DNA from: Oscillospiraceae bacterium
Lineage (GTDB): Bacteria; Bacillota; Clostridia; Oscillospirales; Oscillospiraceae
Direction: 5' to 3'
DNA: 32,873 nt
Assembly (NCBI GenBank): GCA_902783035.1
Contig: CACZPK010000137.1
Location: 1-32,873 of the forward strand
A model generated the notes under the pieces. The model saw nothing but the letters and a program-made list of their open reading frames with translations, searched no databases and was not told where the DNA came from. The number at the start of each line of letters is the position of its first letter. Positions within the stretch are counted from its first letter, which is position 1. The position numbers were made by a program, and so were the translations under genes. This document shows, in pieces, positions 16,001 through 23,093 of the stretch.

Positions 16001-17044
16001 CGTCAGGCGGCGCTCGGGATCAACAAAAGTCTGGAACGTATCCACGATCTCACCGTCGCGCAGCAGCACCGCACCGATCTCCGTGATTGCCTCCTGCGTC
16101 ACGTCAAGGCCGGTGGTCTCGATATCAAAGCAGACGATTTCACCGTGGAAATCGTCATCCTGCGTCCCGTGTACCGCAACGCGGTCGTCCAAATTATTGA
16201 CAAAATAGCCCTCGCAGCCGTAAAGGATCTTGATCTTGTCCCCCGCCGCTTTCCATGCGTCCGGAAATGCCTGTGCAACGCCGTGATCTGTGATGGCGAT
16301 AGCAGGCATGCCCCAGGAAGCGGCAAGCTTGACGACGCCCTTTGTGTCGGTCAGCGCGTCCATGTTGGACATCTTCGTGTGCAGATGCAGCTCCACACGT
16401 TTGACGGGTGCGTTGTCTTTGCGCCCTTCATGCTGCACGGCGCTGATATCCCGCGGGTTGAGCTGGATATCCTTGCCGTCGTAAGTCAATTCCATCGAAC
16501 CGCCGACGCGCAGCCACATGCCCTCGGCAATATGCTCCTGCAGGGGGCGTGTCTCTTGCTCCATCATGTTGCGGCGTACGACCACGGAGCCGGTGTAGTC
16601 CGTCAGTTCAATGACGACCACCCACATGCCGGGACGGCGCGTCTCGTGGCAGTCAAACTTGAATACCTTGCCCTCGACGACCACCTTGCCCATCGTGGCG
16701 GTCAGCTCGCGCATGGGTGTGACCTTGCCCTTGATATCGCCACCCATGATGCGTTTTGCCTTGGCCTTCGGCTTTTTCTCCCCCGTCTTATCCTCTGCGG
16801 GACGCGGCGCCTCATGGACGTGCAGATGCACAGCGGCAAGGTCGTAACGCTGCGCAAGCAGCGCCTCCGCCGCACTGCGTGCCGCCTCGGGGAATTCCGC
16901 CGGCGCCTCCAGCTCCAATGACAGCGTGCGCTGCTCTGCCGCCAGCACCATATCGGTGACGCTTGCCTCATTCAGATGCCGACGCAGGGTAAAATCGGGG
17001 TTAAAATCACTGAACAGTTCAAAAAACGGTTTTTTCTCTGCCAT
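13049..17044 (-). CDS. polC: DNA polymerase III alpha subunit, PolC type
   Basis: A 1331-residue replicative polymerase of the Gram-positive PolC class. In order: short N-terminal region (1-95, with a Lys-rich linker at about 86-98), OB fold (about 117-205), first half of the PHP domain (VELHLHTKMSNMDALTD from residue 217), inserted DEDD proofreading exonuclease (CFDIETTGL, residues 305-313), rest of PHP, four-cysteine zinc motif (CPKCKN ... CPKCGEKY, about 791-825), polymerase catalytic segment PDIDLNFSGEYQ (about 842-853), and a C-terminal helix-hairpin-helix. About 100 residues are missing from the N-terminal domain compared with Bacillus PolC (~1437). AAGGA precedes the ATG. It follows ispG by 14 bp and overlaps comEC. 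Confidence 0.96.
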   Translation of the reverse strand: MAEKKPFFELFSDFNPDFTLRRHLNEASVTDMVLAAEQRTLSLELEAPAEFPEAARSAAEALLAQRYDLAAVHLHVHEAPRPAEDKTGEKKPKAKAKRIMGGDIKGKVTPMRELTATMGKVVVEGKVFKFDCHETRRPGMWVVVIELTDYTGSVVVRRNMMEQETRPLQEHIAEGMWLRVGGSMELTYDGKDIQLNPRDISAVQHEGRKDNAPVKRVELHLHTKMSNMDALTDTKGVVKLAASWGMPAIAITDHGVAQAFPDAWKAAGDKIKILYGCEGYFVNNLDDRVAVHGTQDDDFHGEIVCFDIETTGLDVTQEAITEIGAVLLRDGEIVDTFQTFVDPERRLTPEIVGLTGITDAMLAGAPKLAEALRAFLDFAGGRILAAHNAEFDIGFIRAGCAKCGIPFEPTYLDSLIFAQNLLQGLKNYKLDVVAEALRLPAFNHHRASDDAVPVAQMLAKFFPMLEERGVTRIQGINDEMRKLRPLGGRAHRRPKHIVLIAQNKTGLKHLYQLISASNLKYFKRFPIIPKTELIAHREGIIVGSACEAGELFQAIIDHKDWDELKRIASFYDYLEIQPLCNNRFMVREGKVRSDEDLKEFNRTVVRLGEELGKPVVATGDVHFQEPEDEEYRHILLASKKMPDATAPLPLYFRTTEEMLREFDYLGEEKAYEVVVTNTRAIADMVDVIELLPKGKLFPPRLENSEEDLNRMVWEKAHALYGDELPQLITDRLNVELGAILGKYDVVYMSAQKLVQRSLENGYLVGSRGSVGSSLVAYMAGITEVNSLPPHYRCPKCKNVEFIMDGSYGCGADMPDKVCPKCGEKYIKDGFDIPFETFLGYGGGKVPDIDLNFSGEYQSRAHRHAIEMFGETQVFRAGTIGTLADKTAYGMVLKYLEENGIVAGNAEKDRLTAGCVGVRRTTGQHPGGLVVVPDDLDVEDFCPVQHPADDPDSDIITTHFEYHCMEDNLLKLDMLGHDDPTMIRMLENLTGVNARQIPLDDPDTLSLFTSSKVLGFEDDELLGPTGAVAIPEFNTRFTRQMLVDTQPKDFNTLLRLSGFSHGTDVWLGNAKDLILSGTASVLETVGCRDDIMLYLISKGLDPKMSFKIMESVRKGKVKKNGFEDGWVDAMHDHEVPEWYIDSLSKIGYLFPKAHAVAYVMMAFRIAWFKVHEPLAFYATYFSIRAKAFDAAECCFPNAPEGAEKTKRRIREIEEKISKKDATAVEEELMRTLEVCYEFYLRGFHFDNIDVFRSDATKFLITEDGLLPPLVSVAGLGEAAAQDTVEKRAGKEFVSIEEFAMTCNKLSKTHIEQLKALGAFAGMSETSQISLFG

Positions 17045-17058
17045 GGTATTTCCTTATC

Positions 17059-18096
17059 CTAGAGTTTCTCGATCTCTTCCATCAGCGCGTCGATCAGTTT
17101 TTCCTCCGGCACCTTGTATAGCACCGTGCCGTGGCGGAAGATCAGGCCCTCGCCCTTGCCGCCGGCAACACCGATATCGGCAGCGCTCGCCTCTCCCGGG
17201 CCGTTGACAACGCAGCCCATGACCGCGACCGTGATCTGCTTTTTACAATCTGCAAGACGGCGTTCCAGCTCCTCCACCAGCGGGATCATGTCATAGGATG
17301 TGCGCCCGCAGGTCGGGCAGGACACCAGATTGACCCCCGTACGACGCAGCCCACACGCCTGCAGAATGCGTTTGGCGGCGTAGACCTCCTCCACCGGATC
17401 GGCGGTAAGGGATACACGGATCGTATCGCCGATGCCGTCGCACAGCAGCCCACCGATACCGACGGCAGACTTGACCAGTCCCATCGTCGGCGTGCCCGCC
17501 TCGGTCACGCCCAGATGCAGCGGGTAATCAACCGTCTCATGCAGCAGCCGGTATGCCTTCATATTCAGCGGCACGTCGCTGGACTTGACGGATACGCATA
17601 CGTCGGTAAAGTCATAACGCTCCAGCAGCCGGACATGCCGCAGAGCGCTTTCAACCAATGCCTCCGGCGTCACATGCCCATACTTTGCCAGCAATTCCTT
17701 TTCCAATGAGCCGCCGTTGACGCCCACGCGGATGGGCACCCTATGCGTCCGGCAGGCATCCACAACAGCACGCACCCTGTCTTCTCCGCCGATATTGCCG
17801 GGGTTGATGCGGATCTTGTCCGCCCCGCGCGCAGCCGCCTCGACCGCAAGCCTGTAGTCAAAATGGATGTCCGCAACCAGCGGGATATGGATATTCTCCC
17901 GAATGGTGCTCAGCGCCTTTGCCGCGTCCATGTTCGGTACGGTGACGCGGACGATCTCGCAGCCGGCCGCTTCCAACGCGTGAATCTGGTGGATCGTCGC
18001 CGCTGCATCCTCGGTGCGGGTATTGCACATGGATTGTATGCTGACCGGCGCACCGCCGCCGACGGCAACATTGCCGACAAGAATCTGTTTTGTCAT
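17059..18096 (-). CDS. ispG: 4-hydroxy-3-methylbut-2-enyl diphosphate synthase (flavodoxin/ferredoxin)
   Basis: A 345-residue bacterial-type IspG with an N-terminal TIM barrel (GGGAPVSIQSMCNTRTEDAAAT, VADIHFDYRLA) and a C-terminal 4Fe-4S domain. Cys260, Cys263 (SCPTCGRTSYD) and Cys295, with Glu302 (GCVVNGPGE), are the four cluster ligands expected. It converts methylerythritol cyclodiphosphate to HMBPP, the penultimate step of the MEP isoprenoid pathway. AGGAG lies 8 nt before the ATG. It sits 11 bp after rseP and shares the train with dxr and uppS, linking precursor supply to undecaprenyl carrier synthesis. Confidence 0.96.
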   Translation of the reverse strand: MTKQILVGNVAVGGGAPVSIQSMCNTRTEDAAATIHQIHALEAAGCEIVRVTVPNMDAAKALSTIRENIHIPLVADIHFDYRLAVEAAARGADKIRINPGNIGGEDRVRAVVDACRTHRVPIRVGVNGGSLEKELLAKYGHVTPEALVESALRHVRLLERYDFTDVCVSVKSSDVPLNMKAYRLLHETVDYPLHLGVTEAGTPTMGLVKSAVGIGGLLCDGIGDTIRVSLTADPVEEVYAAKRILQACGLRRTGVNLVSCPTCGRTSYDMIPLVEELERRLADCKKQITVAVMGCVVNGPGEASAADIGVAGGKGEGLIFRHGTVLYKVPEEKLIDALMEEIEKL

Positions 18097-18107
18097 GATG
18101 ATCGCTC

Positions 18108-19172
18108 CTAGATCAGTTTTGCAACATCGTTAAACGTCACGAACAGCATCAGCCCCATCAACATCACAAATCCTGCGGCGTTGATGACGATTTCAAACTT
18201 CTGCGGGATCTTTTTCCGGAACAGCAGCATCGAAACGGCGTCTACCAGAAGAATAAGCACCTTCCCGCCGTCCAGCGCAGGCAGAGGCAGAAGGTTCATC
18301 ACAGCCAGATTGACCGCGATGAGCGCGCCAAAGAAAAATACGTTCTCCATTGCCGCGGCAAAGCCTTGCTCTGCCTCAGTCGCCTGTCCCATCTCCGATA
18401 TGGTGGACACGATACCCACCGGGCCGCTCAAATCCTTGACGCCCGCCACACCCGTGACAAGCATTTGCAGGCTCAGACGCACAAGCCGCACATAGTCAAG
18501 GGCGTTATACCACGCATATTGCACTTTGCGCAGGGGCGTAGCCTCCAACACACCGCCATAGGAAAAACCGTAGGCAAGATATTCCTGTCCGTTCTCGTCG
18601 GTGAAGGTCTGCTTGTGCAGGGTACGCGTCAGTTTCTCCCCGTTGCGCAGCACAACCATCTCCATCGTGTCGCCGCGCGACTTATACTGCAAAATGGTGG
18701 CAACGTCGCCGCGCAGATAGACACGCTCGCCGTTGACCCGATAGATCACGTCGCCGATCATCAGTCCATTCTCGCCTTCGCCGGAGAAGCCGTCGTCGAA
18801 ACGGACGATCTCACTGGTGTAGAATCCCACCGCATTGGCATAGAGGCACAGCAGGATCAAAAAGCCCGTAATGAAGTTCATTCCCGCGCCCGAAACGAAA
18901 ATCAAAAGTTGTTTCCACAGCGGTTGTCTGCTCAGCGAGCGCCGGTCGTCCGATTCCTCGTCCTCGCCCTCCATCGCGCAGTAGCCACCGATGGGCAGCA
19001 GACGCAGGGAATAATCCGTCTCCCCCTCTGTGCGCTGGAAGATCAGCGGCCCCATGCCGATGGAAAACTCATTGACCCGCACGCCGCACGCCTTTGCCAC
19101 GGCGAAATGTCCAAACTCGTGTACGGCGATCAACATGCCGAACAGCAGTATCGCAATGATAATATAGACCAT
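18108..19172 (-). CDS. rseP: Site-2 zinc metalloprotease, RseP/RasP family
   Basis: A 354-residue membrane protease with HEFGH at residues 18-22 in the first helix, a PDZ domain at about 105-175, and the third catalytic motif NLLPLPALDGG at about 293-303. C-terminal helices follow. Family members cut transmembrane substrates such as anti-sigma factors and signal-peptide remnants within the membrane. AGGAG lies 5 nt before the ATG. The position between dxr and ispG is the classic Firmicute order and does not suggest a special substrate. The Bacillus orthologue is called rasP. Confidence 0.95.
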   Translation of the reverse strand: MVYIIIAILLFGMLIAVHEFGHFAVAKACGVRVNEFSIGMGPLIFQRTEGETDYSLRLLPIGGYCAMEGEDEESDDRRSLSRQPLWKQLLIFVSGAGMNFITGFLILLCLYANAVGFYTSEIVRFDDGFSGEGENGLMIGDVIYRVNGERVYLRGDVATILQYKSRGDTMEMVVLRNGEKLTRTLHKQTFTDENGQEYLAYGFSYGGVLEATPLRKVQYAWYNALDYVRLVRLSLQMLVTGVAGVKDLSGPVGIVSTISEMGQATEAEQGFAAAMENVFFFGALIAVNLAVMNLLPLPALDGGKVLILLVDAVSMLLFRKKIPQKFEIVINAAGFVMLMGLMLFVTFNDVAKLI

Positions 19173-19190
19173 TTTTGCTCCTGTTACCGA

Positions 19191-20339
19191 TTATTTGATA
19201 TGCCGCGTCACGCTCTCGCGTGCCATGCGGTCTGCTTCCAGAATATCCGCGAGCGCCGGTTTGGATACCTGCGCCACGTCGGAAAGTGCCGTTTCCACCA
19301 GCGCCGGAATATCGTTGAAACCGATGCGCTCCTGTAAAAAGGCCCCTACCGCAGCCTCGTTCGCGCCGTTCATGATCGCGCAGGACGTGCCGCCGGTCTT
19401 CGCGCAGCCCTTAGCCAGCGCCAGGCAGCGGAATGCCTTCTCATCCGGCGGCGCAAAGGTCAGCGGCGGACAGGAGAGCAGATCCAGCGGCTCCGACGGC
19501 GACACGGCGCGGTTCGGCCACGTCATCGCGTAGCGGATCGGCAGTTTCATATCCGGCGTACCGAGCTGTGCAAGCAGCGCACCGTCGCGAAACTCCACCA
19601 GCGAGTGGACAATGCTCTGACGGTGGATGACCGCATCCACCTGCTCAAGCGGCAGGCGGTAGAGGCGCATTGCCTCAATGATCTCCAGCCCCTTATTCAT
19701 CAGCGTGGCACTGTCGACCGTGATTTTCGCACCCATCGTCCAGTTCGGATGCTTGAGCGCGTCGGCGCGGGTCTTTCCCGCCAGCTCATCGTAGGAAAGC
19801 CCATAGAACGGCCCGCCGGAGCAGGTCAGGATCAGGCGTTTGACCTCGCTGCGGTCGCGGCAGCCTTGCAGACATTGAAAAATGGCGCTGTGCTCGCTGT
19901 CCACGGGAACGATCTCCGCTTCGCTTTTCTCCGCGGCGTCCACAACCAGCTCCCCCGCGCACACAAGTGTCTCCTTATTGGCAAGCGCGATGCGCTTTTT
20001 CTTCTCAATGGCGGCAAGCGTCGGGCGAAGGCCAATCATTCCGACCACAGCGGTCACGACGGTATCCGCCTCGTCAAGCGTCGCAGCGGCAAGCAAACCC
20101 TCCATGCCGCTCATAACCTCGACCTTCGTATCCGCCAAACGTGCACGCAGCTCGTTTGCCGCCGTTTCGTCATACAACACAGCGAGGCGCGGTGAAAACT
20201 CCCGCGCCTGCGCCTCAATTAAATCTATGCTGCTGTTTGCGCTCAGCGCCACGACAGAAAGTCCCAGCTCCCGCGCTACCTCCAGCGTCTGCCGGCCAAT
20301 GGAGCCGGTAGAGCCAAGTAAAGCAATATTCCTTGTCAT
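19191..20339 (-). CDS. dxr: 1-deoxy-D-xylulose 5-phosphate reductoisomerase
   Basis: A 382-residue enzyme making methylerythritol 4-phosphate from DXP with NADPH, the first committed MEP pathway step. IALLGSTGSIGRQTLEVA is the N-terminal NADPH-binding motif; VPVDSEHSAIFQCLQG and the following SGGPF segment form the substrate and metal site; HPNWTMGAKITVDSATLMNKGLE is also diagnostic. The ATG at 20339 comes 1 nt after the cdsA stop; a GTG six codons earlier would overlap cdsA and gives no better Shine-Dalgarno. Codon use and spacing match its neighbours. Confidence 0.96.
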   Translation of the reverse strand: MTRNIALLGSTGSIGRQTLEVARELGLSVVALSANSSIDLIEAQAREFSPRLAVLYDETAANELRARLADTKVEVMSGMEGLLAAATLDEADTVVTAVVGMIGLRPTLAAIEKKKRIALANKETLVCAGELVVDAAEKSEAEIVPVDSEHSAIFQCLQGCRDRSEVKRLILTCSGGPFYGLSYDELAGKTRADALKHPNWTMGAKITVDSATLMNKGLEIIEAMRLYRLPLEQVDAVIHRQSIVHSLVEFRDGALLAQLGTPDMKLPIRYAMTWPNRAVSPSEPLDLLSCPPLTFAPPDEKAFRCLALAKGCAKTGGTSCAIMNGANEAAVGAFLQERIGFNDIPALVETALSDVAQVSKPALADILEADRMARESVTRHIK

Positions 20340-20340
20340 A

Positions 20341-21204
20341 TCAGATAATCCCTGCACTTACATAGTAATAGACCACAGGCGCTATGAACAGCGTCGAGTC
20401 AAAGCGATCCAGCACACCGCCGTGCGTCAGAAACAAGTGGCTGTAATCTTTGATGCCCACCTCACGTTTAACAAGCGAGGTAGACAAATCGCCGAGCTGC
20501 CCGAACAGGTTCGCTGCGGCTCCGGAAAGCGCCAGATTGAGGTAGTTCGGCACGTACCCCAGCCAGCGGCTCCCGATAAAGCCAAATAACAGAAAGCCCA
20601 GCACGGAACCGCAAATATTGCCGTAAAACCCTGCCCAGGTCTTGTTGGGGCTGACATGGGGCGCCATTTTCTTCTTGCCGAACCATTTACCGCAGTACAT
20701 AGCCAGCGAATCCCCGGCAAACGCCACAAAAAACGGGGCCAGAACATAGATCCGTCCAAACTTCTCGTGCATCCGCAACAGCATCAGGCAGGCATACATC
20801 ATCGGAAATACGGCTCCGCCCACAAGCGCGACGCAAACCGTCGAAAACGGTACCGCATTGGGTTTGCCGTAAGTGATGACGGCAAGAAAAAACAGCGCCG
20901 TCAGCAGGAATACGGGCAGGCACCACAGCGCCGCCGACCGGCTTTCCTCCAGATACGGAAGCGCAAGCTCCGTGTTGAAAATACGCCTGTTGCAGTACAC
21001 CGTCCACACCTGCAAAACCGCACAGGCGATGGTAAGAGCGTACACAGGCTTATTGACGTTCTTCCCCGCAACGTACAGCAGCTCGTACGCCGCCGCACCG
21101 GAAATGGCGCACACCAGCAGCATCGTCGCCCACGACGGGCAGAGCAGCAGCACCGCAAGCAGCGCCGGAAGCCCCACGATCGCCACCAACCAACGTTGTA
21201 ACAT
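20341..21204 (-). CDS. cdsA: Phosphatidate cytidylyltransferase
   Basis: A 287-residue polytopic membrane enzyme (about seven to eight helices) making CDP-diacylglycerol from CTP and phosphatidic acid. The CDS signature region is SLVKREVGIKDYSHLFLTHGG followed by VLDRFD; it fits the family pattern except that the usual Pro/Gly before the x-H-G-G is Leu, while the charged and histidine residues are kept. FVAFAGDSLAMYCGKWFGKKK and SPNKTWAGFYG are further conserved parts. AGGGA stands 8 nt before the ATG. It lies between uppS and dxr in the usual order. Confidence 0.93.
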   Translation of the reverse strand: MLQRWLVAIVGLPALLAVLLLCPSWATMLLVCAISGAAAYELLYVAGKNVNKPVYALTIACAVLQVWTVYCNRRIFNTELALPYLEESRSAALWCLPVFLLTALFFLAVITYGKPNAVPFSTVCVALVGGAVFPMMYACLMLLRMHEKFGRIYVLAPFFVAFAGDSLAMYCGKWFGKKKMAPHVSPNKTWAGFYGNICGSVLGFLLFGFIGSRWLGYVPNYLNLALSGAAANLFGQLGDLSTSLVKREVGIKDYSHLFLTHGGVLDRFDSTLFIAPVVYYYVSAGII

Positions 21205-21228
21205 ATTACTTGTCCCTTAATCCGTACT

Positions 21229-21981
21229 TTATTTTTTAGCGCTCAAGCCGCCAAATCGGCGGTCGCGCGTGCGATACCACGCCAATGCTTCATCCAGCTC
21301 CGCCTTGCCGAAATCCGGCCAGAGCGTGTCGGTGACGTAGATCTCGCTGTAAGCGCACTGCCACAGAAGAAAGTTGCTCACGCGCAGCTCCCCGCCCGGG
21401 CGGATCAGCAGCTCCGGGTCGGGCAGTCCCGCCGACCAGAGGTAGCCCGGAAAATCCGCTTCCGACAGCTCCTCGGGCGTCTTCTTTCCGTCCACACATT
21501 CGCGTGCAAAGCGCCGCGCGGCGCGCACGATCTCGTCGCGCCCGCCGTAGTTGAGACAAATGTTCGCTTGAAATCCCTCGATATGGCGTGTGATCTCGTC
21601 GGTTTCTTCGATGAGCGCGCGCAATCTCGGCGAAAGCACGCTCACATCGCCCAAAAAGCGCAGACGGATATTGTCGCGTGCCATCGTCTCAATGCTCTCA
21701 TGCAGATACTGGTCGAGCAGGCTCATGATTGCATCGACCTCACCCTGCGGGCGTTTCCAGTTCTCGGTGGAAAAGGCATAGACCGTCAGATAATCCATGC
21801 CAAGGTCCTTGCAGTAAGTGGCAATGGTGCGGAACGTCTCCGCTCCCGCCTTGTGCCCCGCAGTACGCGGAAGGCCGCGGCGCTGTGCCCAGCGGCCGTT
21901 GCCGTCCATGATGACGGCAACATGACGAGGCAGGCCGGAGACCTCCGCCTGCCCCGTTTGTTTTTGAGAAAAGAATGCCAT
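21229..21981 (-). CDS. uppS: Isoprenyl transferase (undecaprenyl diphosphate synthase)
   Basis: A 250-residue cis-prenyltransferase. HVAVIMDGNGRWAQRRGLPRTAGH carries the catalytic Asp26 and FPP/Mg-binding residues; LTVYAFSTENWKRP, then RPGGELRVSNFLLWQCAYSEIY near the C-terminus, complete the family pattern. It extends FPP with IPP to undecaprenyl diphosphate, the lipid carrier for peptidoglycan and wall polymers. It starts 4 nt after frr with no strong Shine-Dalgarno of its own, so coupling to frr translation is likely. Confidence 0.96.
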   Translation of the reverse strand: MAFFSQKQTGQAEVSGLPRHVAVIMDGNGRWAQRRGLPRTAGHKAGAETFRTIATYCKDLGMDYLTVYAFSTENWKRPQGEVDAIMSLLDQYLHESIETMARDNIRLRFLGDVSVLSPRLRALIEETDEITRHIEGFQANICLNYGGRDEIVRAARRFARECVDGKKTPEELSEADFPGYLWSAGLPDPELLIRPGGELRVSNFLLWQCAYSEIYVTDTLWPDFGKAELDEALAWYRTRDRRFGGLSAKK

Positions 21982-21985
21982 CGGA

Positions 21986-22543
21986 TCAGACCGCCATCAG
22001 TTCCTTTTCCTTCTTCTCCAGCATCGTATCCAACTCCTTGCAATAGTCGTCGGTGATCTTCTGGAGGTCTTTTTCTGCAATCTTGTAGTCATCCTCGGTG
22101 ATTTCGGACGCCTTCTGCTGTTTCTTGTAAGTCTCGATCGCGTCGCGGCGAATGTTGCGAATGGCGACCTTGCCGCCCTCGGAATACTTGCGGATCTGCT
22201 TGACCAGCTCCTTGCGGCGCTCCTCGGTCAGCTGCGGGAAGGACAGCCGGATGGACTTTCCGTCATTCTGCGGATTGATGCCGAGGTCAGACTCCTGAAT
22301 CGCACGCTCGATCAGTTTGACCGCCTGCGCATCCCAAGGCGTGATGACCAACTGGCGCGGATCGGGAGATGCGATGGACGCGATCTGATGGATCGGCGTC
22401 GGCGTACCATAATAATCGACGCTGATGCGGTCAAGCACGGCAGCATTGGCGCGGCCGGCGCGCACCGCGGCAAAGTCCGCGGAAACAGAGTCGATCGTTT
22501 TCTTCATTTTATCGGTATATACCTTATAATCTTCCTTGTTCAT
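21986..22543 (-). CDS. frr: Ribosome recycling factor
   Basis: A 185-residue RRF: three-helix bundle plus the small domain beginning at RISVDYYGTPTPIHQIASI, with SDLGINPQNDGKSIRLSFPQLTEERRKELVK typical of the family. With EF-G it splits post-termination ribosomes. AGGAGG lies 7 nt before the ATG, and a clear SigA promoter stands about 60 bp upstream. In most Firmicutes rpsB, tsf and pyrH precede frr; here the upstream gene is a PPC-domain protein of a different operon, so the usual cluster is broken at this point. Confidence 0.97.
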   Translation of the reverse strand: MNKEDYKVYTDKMKKTIDSVSADFAAVRAGRANAAVLDRISVDYYGTPTPIHQIASIASPDPRQLVITPWDAQAVKLIERAIQESDLGINPQNDGKSIRLSFPQLTEERRKELVKQIRKYSEGGKVAIRNIRRDAIETYKKQQKASEITEDDYKIAEKDLQKITDDYCKELDTMLEKKEKELMAV

Positions 22544-22567
22544 GGGAGCGCCTCCTCATCGTATTTT

Positions 22568-22583
22568 CGGCGGACAGCCGCCG
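22568..22583. other. 6-bp GC hairpin in the frr leader
   Basis: CGGCGG (22568-22573) pairs with CCGCCG (22578-22583) around a 4-nt loop. It lies in the 5' untranslated region between the frr promoter and its Shine-Dalgarno. No T-run follows on the minus strand, so it is not an obvious attenuator. Confidence 0.5.
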
Positions 22584-22605
22584 CCTCAGTCCTCAACACT
22601 TCTAT

Positions 22606-22634
22606 ATTATAATCAAACTCACCGGAAAAGGCAA
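22606..22634 (-). promoter_or_regulatory. SigA promoter of the frr-rnmV gene train
   Basis: On the minus strand TTGCCT (22629-22634), a 17-nt spacer and a perfect TATAAT (22606-22611). It lies in the gap between the PPC gene stop and frr, giving a leader of about 55 nt. Confidence 0.88.
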
Positions 22635-22636
22635 GA

Positions 22637-22673
22637 CTTCCGGCCAACTTCGTCAGAACGTCAGAACCGGAAG
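22637..22673. repeat. Inverted and tandem repeats at the PPC gene end
   Basis: CGTCAGAA occurs twice in tandem (22651-22658 and 22659-22666), and each copy carries a TGA on the minus strand; the second read is the gene's stop. The pair is enclosed by CTTCCGG (22637-22643) and CCGGAAG (22667-22673). The hairpin overlaps the region just before the frr -35 and may act as a weak terminator. Confidence 0.45.
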
Positions 22674-23080
22674 AGGTTCAGTCCCACCTCTTCGCTGAAG
22701 CTGCGGTCCACGGTACCGGGAATCGCCGTCACAATCATCTCGCAAGTTGCGCTGATGAGCGCGCGGTTGAGATGGCCGCCCACAGCGCGTCCCGTCTCGT
22801 CCGCCGCCGTCATATGGAGATGGCTGTAGAATGCGCCGTCCTTGGTGCTGATGTTGCCGAGCAGCGACGTGATCTCAAACGTACCTTTGAATTCATTGGA
22901 GTAATACTTCTTCTCCTTCGTGTCGAAGGCGCCGACGGTGAACTCGCTCACCGCGCCGATCGCCTGCACGGAGGCGAGCTTGACGCCCTCTTTTTCTGCG
23001 AAAATCTTGAGTTGCTCCGTGATCTCCTCGCCGCGCTCCATGCGGATCACGTATGTCTGGTCAAATTTGCGGTATTCCAT
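22661..23080 (-). CDS. PPC/DUF296 domain protein
   Basis: A 139-residue single-domain PPC (plants and prokaryotes conserved) protein. The family pattern is clear: YVIRMERGEEITEQLKIFAEKEGV, GAVSEFTVGAFD, then FYSHLHMTAADETGRAVGGHLNRALISATCEMIV with the conserved His residues. In bacteria these are small, probably trimeric proteins of uncertain role, sometimes annotated as DNA-binding, but there is no AT-hook here. The ATG at 23080 has AAAGGA 8 nt upstream; a start 11 codons earlier would overlap metA. It follows metA by 13 bp and so is the third gene of the metY-metA unit. Its stop lies inside an 8-bp tandem repeat. Confidence 0.85.
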   Translation of the reverse strand: MEYRKFDQTYVIRMERGEEITEQLKIFAEKEGVKLASVQAIGAVSEFTVGAFDTKEKKYYSNEFKGTFEITSLLGNISTKDGAFYSHLHMTAADETGRAVGGHLNRALISATCEMIVTAIPGTVDRSFSEEVGLNLFRF

Positions 23081-23093
23081 AGTCCTTTTCCTT

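Noticed and set aside
14159-16921. A 920-residue plus-strand frame opposite polC
   Set aside because: It lies wholly antisense to PolC, whose motifs are all intact; the translation is rich in His, Arg and Gln typical of antisense shadows in GC-rich DNA.
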